NCBI GenBank assembly: GCA_002368665.1 | Contig: DFEK01000005.1 | Location: 181,037 to 245,036, forward strand | Length of the DNA: 64,000 bases | From: Lachnospiraceae bacterium UBA3804 | GTDB lineage: Bacteria > Bacillota > Clostridia > Lachnospirales > Lachnospiraceae | Direction: 5' to 3' | In this document: in pieces, positions 61,823 through 64,000 of the stretch | Layout: each line of letters starts with the position of its first letter | Numbering within the stretch: the first letter of the stretch is position 1 | The notes under the pieces: generated by a model | Told to the model about the DNA's origin: nothing | What the model saw: the letters and a program-made list of their open reading frames with translations, nothing else | The model's database searches: none | Translations under genes and position numbers: made by a program

Positions 61823-62767
61823 ATGGAAAAATATCTTACTGAAATGCTTCATATGGATATTAAATTAGTCGAGGCTCCAGAATTATATGATCATCTCCCG
61901 CTTTTATTTAAAGGGACTTATGTTATTTACAAAGTAAACTCAGGCGGAGTTGAATGGATAGCCTTGCAGCCCCAAACGAATGTAAGGCTTAGCCAAATCA
62001 GGAAGAATCGAGCTTTTTTGGAACAAAAACAGCAAATGAATGTTGCAGTATTTTTGGAAAAAGCTTCGCTCTACTCAAAGGATAAGATGACGGAGGAGGG
62101 AATTCCTTTCGTGATCCGTAATGATACTGTGTACCTTCCGTTTATGGGGATTCTTTTGGGAAAGAAACAAAGAGAACTCAAACCGGTTCATCAGATTTCT
62201 TTCCTGACACAACGCATACTGCTCCAAGGATTATATGAAGGGTATGACCATGATACCGTCTCTAAATTGGCGGAGCTTCTTGATGTATCCAAAATGGCGA
62301 TAAGCAAGAGCTTTGATGAGATGGAATATATGGATATAGGAACCATAGAGATTCGGAATCGGCGCCGTACCATTACGATCCGCAAAGGTGATAAAGAAGC
62401 ATGGGAACGGTTCCGCCCGCTAATGAGAAACCCGGTCATAAAAGTGTTTGAACTGAAAGAGGATGTAAAGCTGCCTGTAAAGGCAGGAATATCTGCCCTT
62501 TCAGAGTATTCCATGCTTGCTGATAACAATTATCCAACATATGCGATCGAGAAGAAGGGAATCGCATCATCCGGTATTAGGGATATGAAGCAGGTAGGAC
62601 GAGGCGAAGATACTGGATGCCGCGTTTTCGAACTTGGCTATATTATTGACAAGATAAAAAAAGATGTTCAGGATCCCTTAAGTGTAATGCTTTCTATCAG
62701 TGAAGAAATGGACGATGAAAGGGTGGAGGCATCAGTAAATGAAATGCTAAAGGAGTATGTATGGTAA
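61823..62767 (+). CDS. Winged-helix protein, antitoxin of an AbiE-like pair
   Basis: 314 residues. A winged helix in the middle (LLQGLYEGYDHDTVSKLAELLDVSKMAISKSFDEMEYMD, quoted by position about 138-175) and a C-terminal domain with SALSEYSMLADNNYPTYAI that resembles AbiEi-type antitoxins coupled to nucleotidyltransferases. AAAGGA precedes the ATG. Its last seven bases overlap the next gene. Probably represses the palindromic promoter upstream and neutralises the partner (inference from architecture). Confidence 0.75.
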   Translation: MEKYLTEMLHMDIKLVEAPELYDHLPLLFKGTYVIYKVNSGGVEWIALQPQTNVRLSQIRKNRAFLEQKQQMNVAVFLEKASLYSKDKMTEEGIPFVIRNDTVYLPFMGILLGKKQRELKPVHQISFLTQRILLQGLYEGYDHDTVSKLAELLDVSKMAISKSFDEMEYMDIGTIEIRNRRRTITIRKGDKEAWERFRPLMRNPVIKVFELKEDVKLPVKAGISALSEYSMLADNNYPTYAIEKKGIASSGIRDMKQVGRGEDTGCRVFELGYIIDKIKKDVQDPLSVMLSISEEMDDERVEASVNEMLKEYVW

Positions 62768-63507
62768 CAGGACTTAATGCTTTCAGAGATAATTTTGCGG
62801 ATGATACTGACAAGTATGTTCTTATTGGCGGAGCTGCTTGTGATATCGTGTTTACAAGCAATGATGCAACATTTAGAGCGACTAAAGATCTGGATATGGT
62901 GCTGATAGTGGAAGCACTATCTCCTGAGTTTGGTGAAAAGTTTTGGAAATTTATCGATGAGGGCGGATATGAGAATTGCAATACTGCTTCCGGAAAACCT
63001 CAGTTTTTCCGATTTACTGAACCTAAGGATCCTTCATACCCGAAGATGATAGAGCTGTTTGCCAGAACGGAGTTTCCGCTTCGTGAGCCGAATGTGCTTA
63101 CGCCGATACATATTGATGACGATATCGCCAGCCTATCAGGAATTCTTCTAAATGAAGATTATTACAGTGTTTTGCTGAAAGGGAGAACCGTGATAGACGG
63201 GCTATCTGTTTTGAGACCCGAATACCTGATCCTGTTTAAGGCCAAGGCTTACATGGATCTTAAAGCTAAAAGAGACGCAGGAGAAGAAGTTCACTCTTCG
63301 GAATTCAAGAAGCATAAAAAAGATGTTTTGAGGATAATCGTTGAAATGGAAGTGGAAAGAACCGAAGGATTACCGGCTGCAGTTTTAAAAGATATTACAG
63401 ATTTTATTTCAAGGTTGGAGAATGATCCGTTTGATGTTAACACACTGATCAACTATGGAGTAACTACAGAAGAGGTTGCAGGAAGACTTTCTGCTATATT
63501 TATTTAA
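62761..63507 (+). CDS. Nucleotidyltransferase toxin candidate (AbiEii-like)
   Basis: 248 residues. MNT-like nucleotidyltransferase start: YVLIGGAACDIVF (GG-x-A, about 20-30) followed by FRATKDLDMVLIVE, in which D-x-D after R-x-T-x-D-L-D supplies the metal ligands; helical C-terminal half. AbiEii-type toxins are NTases that modify tRNA ends in related systems (family knowledge). AAGGAG lies before the ATG, inside the upstream gene. Unlike the 53.3-kb copy, this toxin is full length. Confidence 0.78.
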   Translation: MVTGLNAFRDNFADDTDKYVLIGGAACDIVFTSNDATFRATKDLDMVLIVEALSPEFGEKFWKFIDEGGYENCNTASGKPQFFRFTEPKDPSYPKMIELFARTEFPLREPNVLTPIHIDDDIASLSGILLNEDYYSVLLKGRTVIDGLSVLRPEYLILFKAKAYMDLKAKRDAGEEVHSSEFKKHKKDVLRIIVEMEVERTEGLPAAVLKDITDFISRLENDPFDVNTLINYGVTTEEVAGRLSAIFI

Positions 63508-63656
63508 GAGTAAGAGAGTGATGTGGAAGGGTAGATGATACGCAATGAGTAAGGTTTTTGTAATCCCGGATGCCTGCTTTGATGAGATATTCAGAAAATG
63601 ACTAATATTGAATAAGAGAAACAAGGCCTGCGGAAATCCGCAGGCCCATTTTAACA
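63508..63656. terminator. Intergenic gap with bidirectional terminator
   Basis: GGCCTGCGGA-aa-TCCGCAGGCC (63625-63646) is a perfect 10-bp stem, flanked by CATTTTAAC on + and TTGTTTCTC on -, so it can end both convergent units. A tiny frame 63545-63601 (MSKVFVIPDACFDEIFRK) has no ribosome site and is probably not a gene. Confidence 0.8.
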
Positions 63657-64000
63657 TCATCCTTCGATGAGTATCTGTTTCTTTTCGGGAAGCTTCTCTT
63701 TGTCCTTCTTAGGAAGGATGAGATTCAAAACACCGTGCTTGAAGCTTGCCTTGATATCTTCCTCGGTGATGTCCTCGCCGACATAGAAACTTCTCTGCAT
63801 TGATCCGGAATAACGCTCCTGTCTGATAAGTTTGCCCTTCTTATCCTTTTCGTCCTTATCCAGACCTTTGTTTGCACTGACAATGAGATATCCATTGTTC
63901 AGCTCCAGACCGATCTCTTCTTTCTTGAAGCCGGGCAGGTCGATATCTACTTCGTAGTGATCGTCATGCTCATGAACATCGGTCTTCATCAGCCTGTCGG
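63657..64000 (-). CDS. Hsp20/alpha-crystallin small heat shock protein, 5' end outside the window
   Basis: The frame is open through base 64000 (upstream codons read DRL before MKTDV), so the start lies beyond the right edge and the ATG at 63989 is internal. The ~114 visible residues hold the alpha-crystallin domain: YEVDIDLPGFKKEEIGLELN, the mid-domain linker with KDEKDKKGK, RSFYVGEDI and the closing FKHGVLNLILPKK (G-V-L-x-L/I signature). ATP-independent holdase chaperone. It marks the return to core-type genes after the accessory region. Confidence 0.95.
   Translation of the reverse strand, partial: DRLMKTDVHEHDDHYEVDIDLPGFKKEEIGLELNNGYLIVSANKGLDKDEKDKKGKLIRQERYSGSMQRSFYVGEDITEEDIKASFKHGVLNLILPKKDKEKLPEKKQILIEG

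Overview
The window looks like a chromosomal segment of a Gram-positive clostridium, most probably a Lachnospiraceae member (inference from gene content and style: a FeoA/FeoB/Cys-rich FeoC iron operon, SleB-type hydrolase with SH3 domains, CoaX, DusB, GreA-LysS, strong purine-rich Shine-Dalgarno sites, moderate GC in housekeeping genes). No rRNA, tRNA or CRISPR array was found.

1-35.4 kb is mostly core genome on the + strand. It opens inside tuf (EF-Tu), followed by a tandem 108-bp hairpin repeat, a lipocalin-like hypothetical, a MATE transporter with an extra C-terminal domain, and a TetR regulator with a MacB-type ABC exporter sharing an obvious operator. Next come the iron-uptake (feo) operon behind two copies of a GTTAG-N6-CTAAC operator and a structured leader, a truncated GH32 hydrolase fused out of frame to a GGDEF scrap, an HPr-like protein without the catalytic histidine, MtaB, two glycosyltransferases separated by a palindrome-rich element, a beta-helix lipoprotein, DnaE, PfkA, a SpoU methyltransferase, ProC, a SleB-like cell-wall hydrolase, a helical unknown, ArgF, CoaX, DusB, a Thr/Gln-rich lipoprotein, GreA and LysS.

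35.5-63.5 kb, between lysS and an hsp20 gene, is an accessory region that reads as a defence island. In order: an XRE/RNA-ligase (Rnl5/DraRnl-like) cassette with phage-like hypotheticals; a minus-strand HTH / AAA ATPase / DUF3226-Toprim trio (split OLD/PARIS-like); an AAA_14-DUF4143 ATPase flanked by two 47-bp imperfect palindromes; an operon of XRE regulator, chimeric small ORF, unknown 263-aa protein, DdmD-like helicase-nuclease, DdmE-like Argonaute-related protein and two proteins with HEPN R-x4-H motifs; a HAD phosphatase and an HTH remnant; an AbiE-type antitoxin whose toxin gene is cut short by a DUF3800 gene with a structured leader RNA; a frameshifted DUF234-type ATPase; a cluster of TGAGACT repeats; a Hachiman system (hamA-hamB) behind a predicted terminated leader RNA; a pRiA4b ORF-3-like protein; and a second, intact AbiE-like toxin-antitoxin pair with its own operator.

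The most interesting candidates for undescribed biology are the DdmDE-like operon extended by two HEPN proteins, the HTH-AAA-DUF3226 trio, the palindrome-flanked DUF4143 ATPase unit, and the leader RNAs in front of DUF3800, Hachiman and feo. All functional calls come from reading motifs by eye; no database search or structure prediction was possible.
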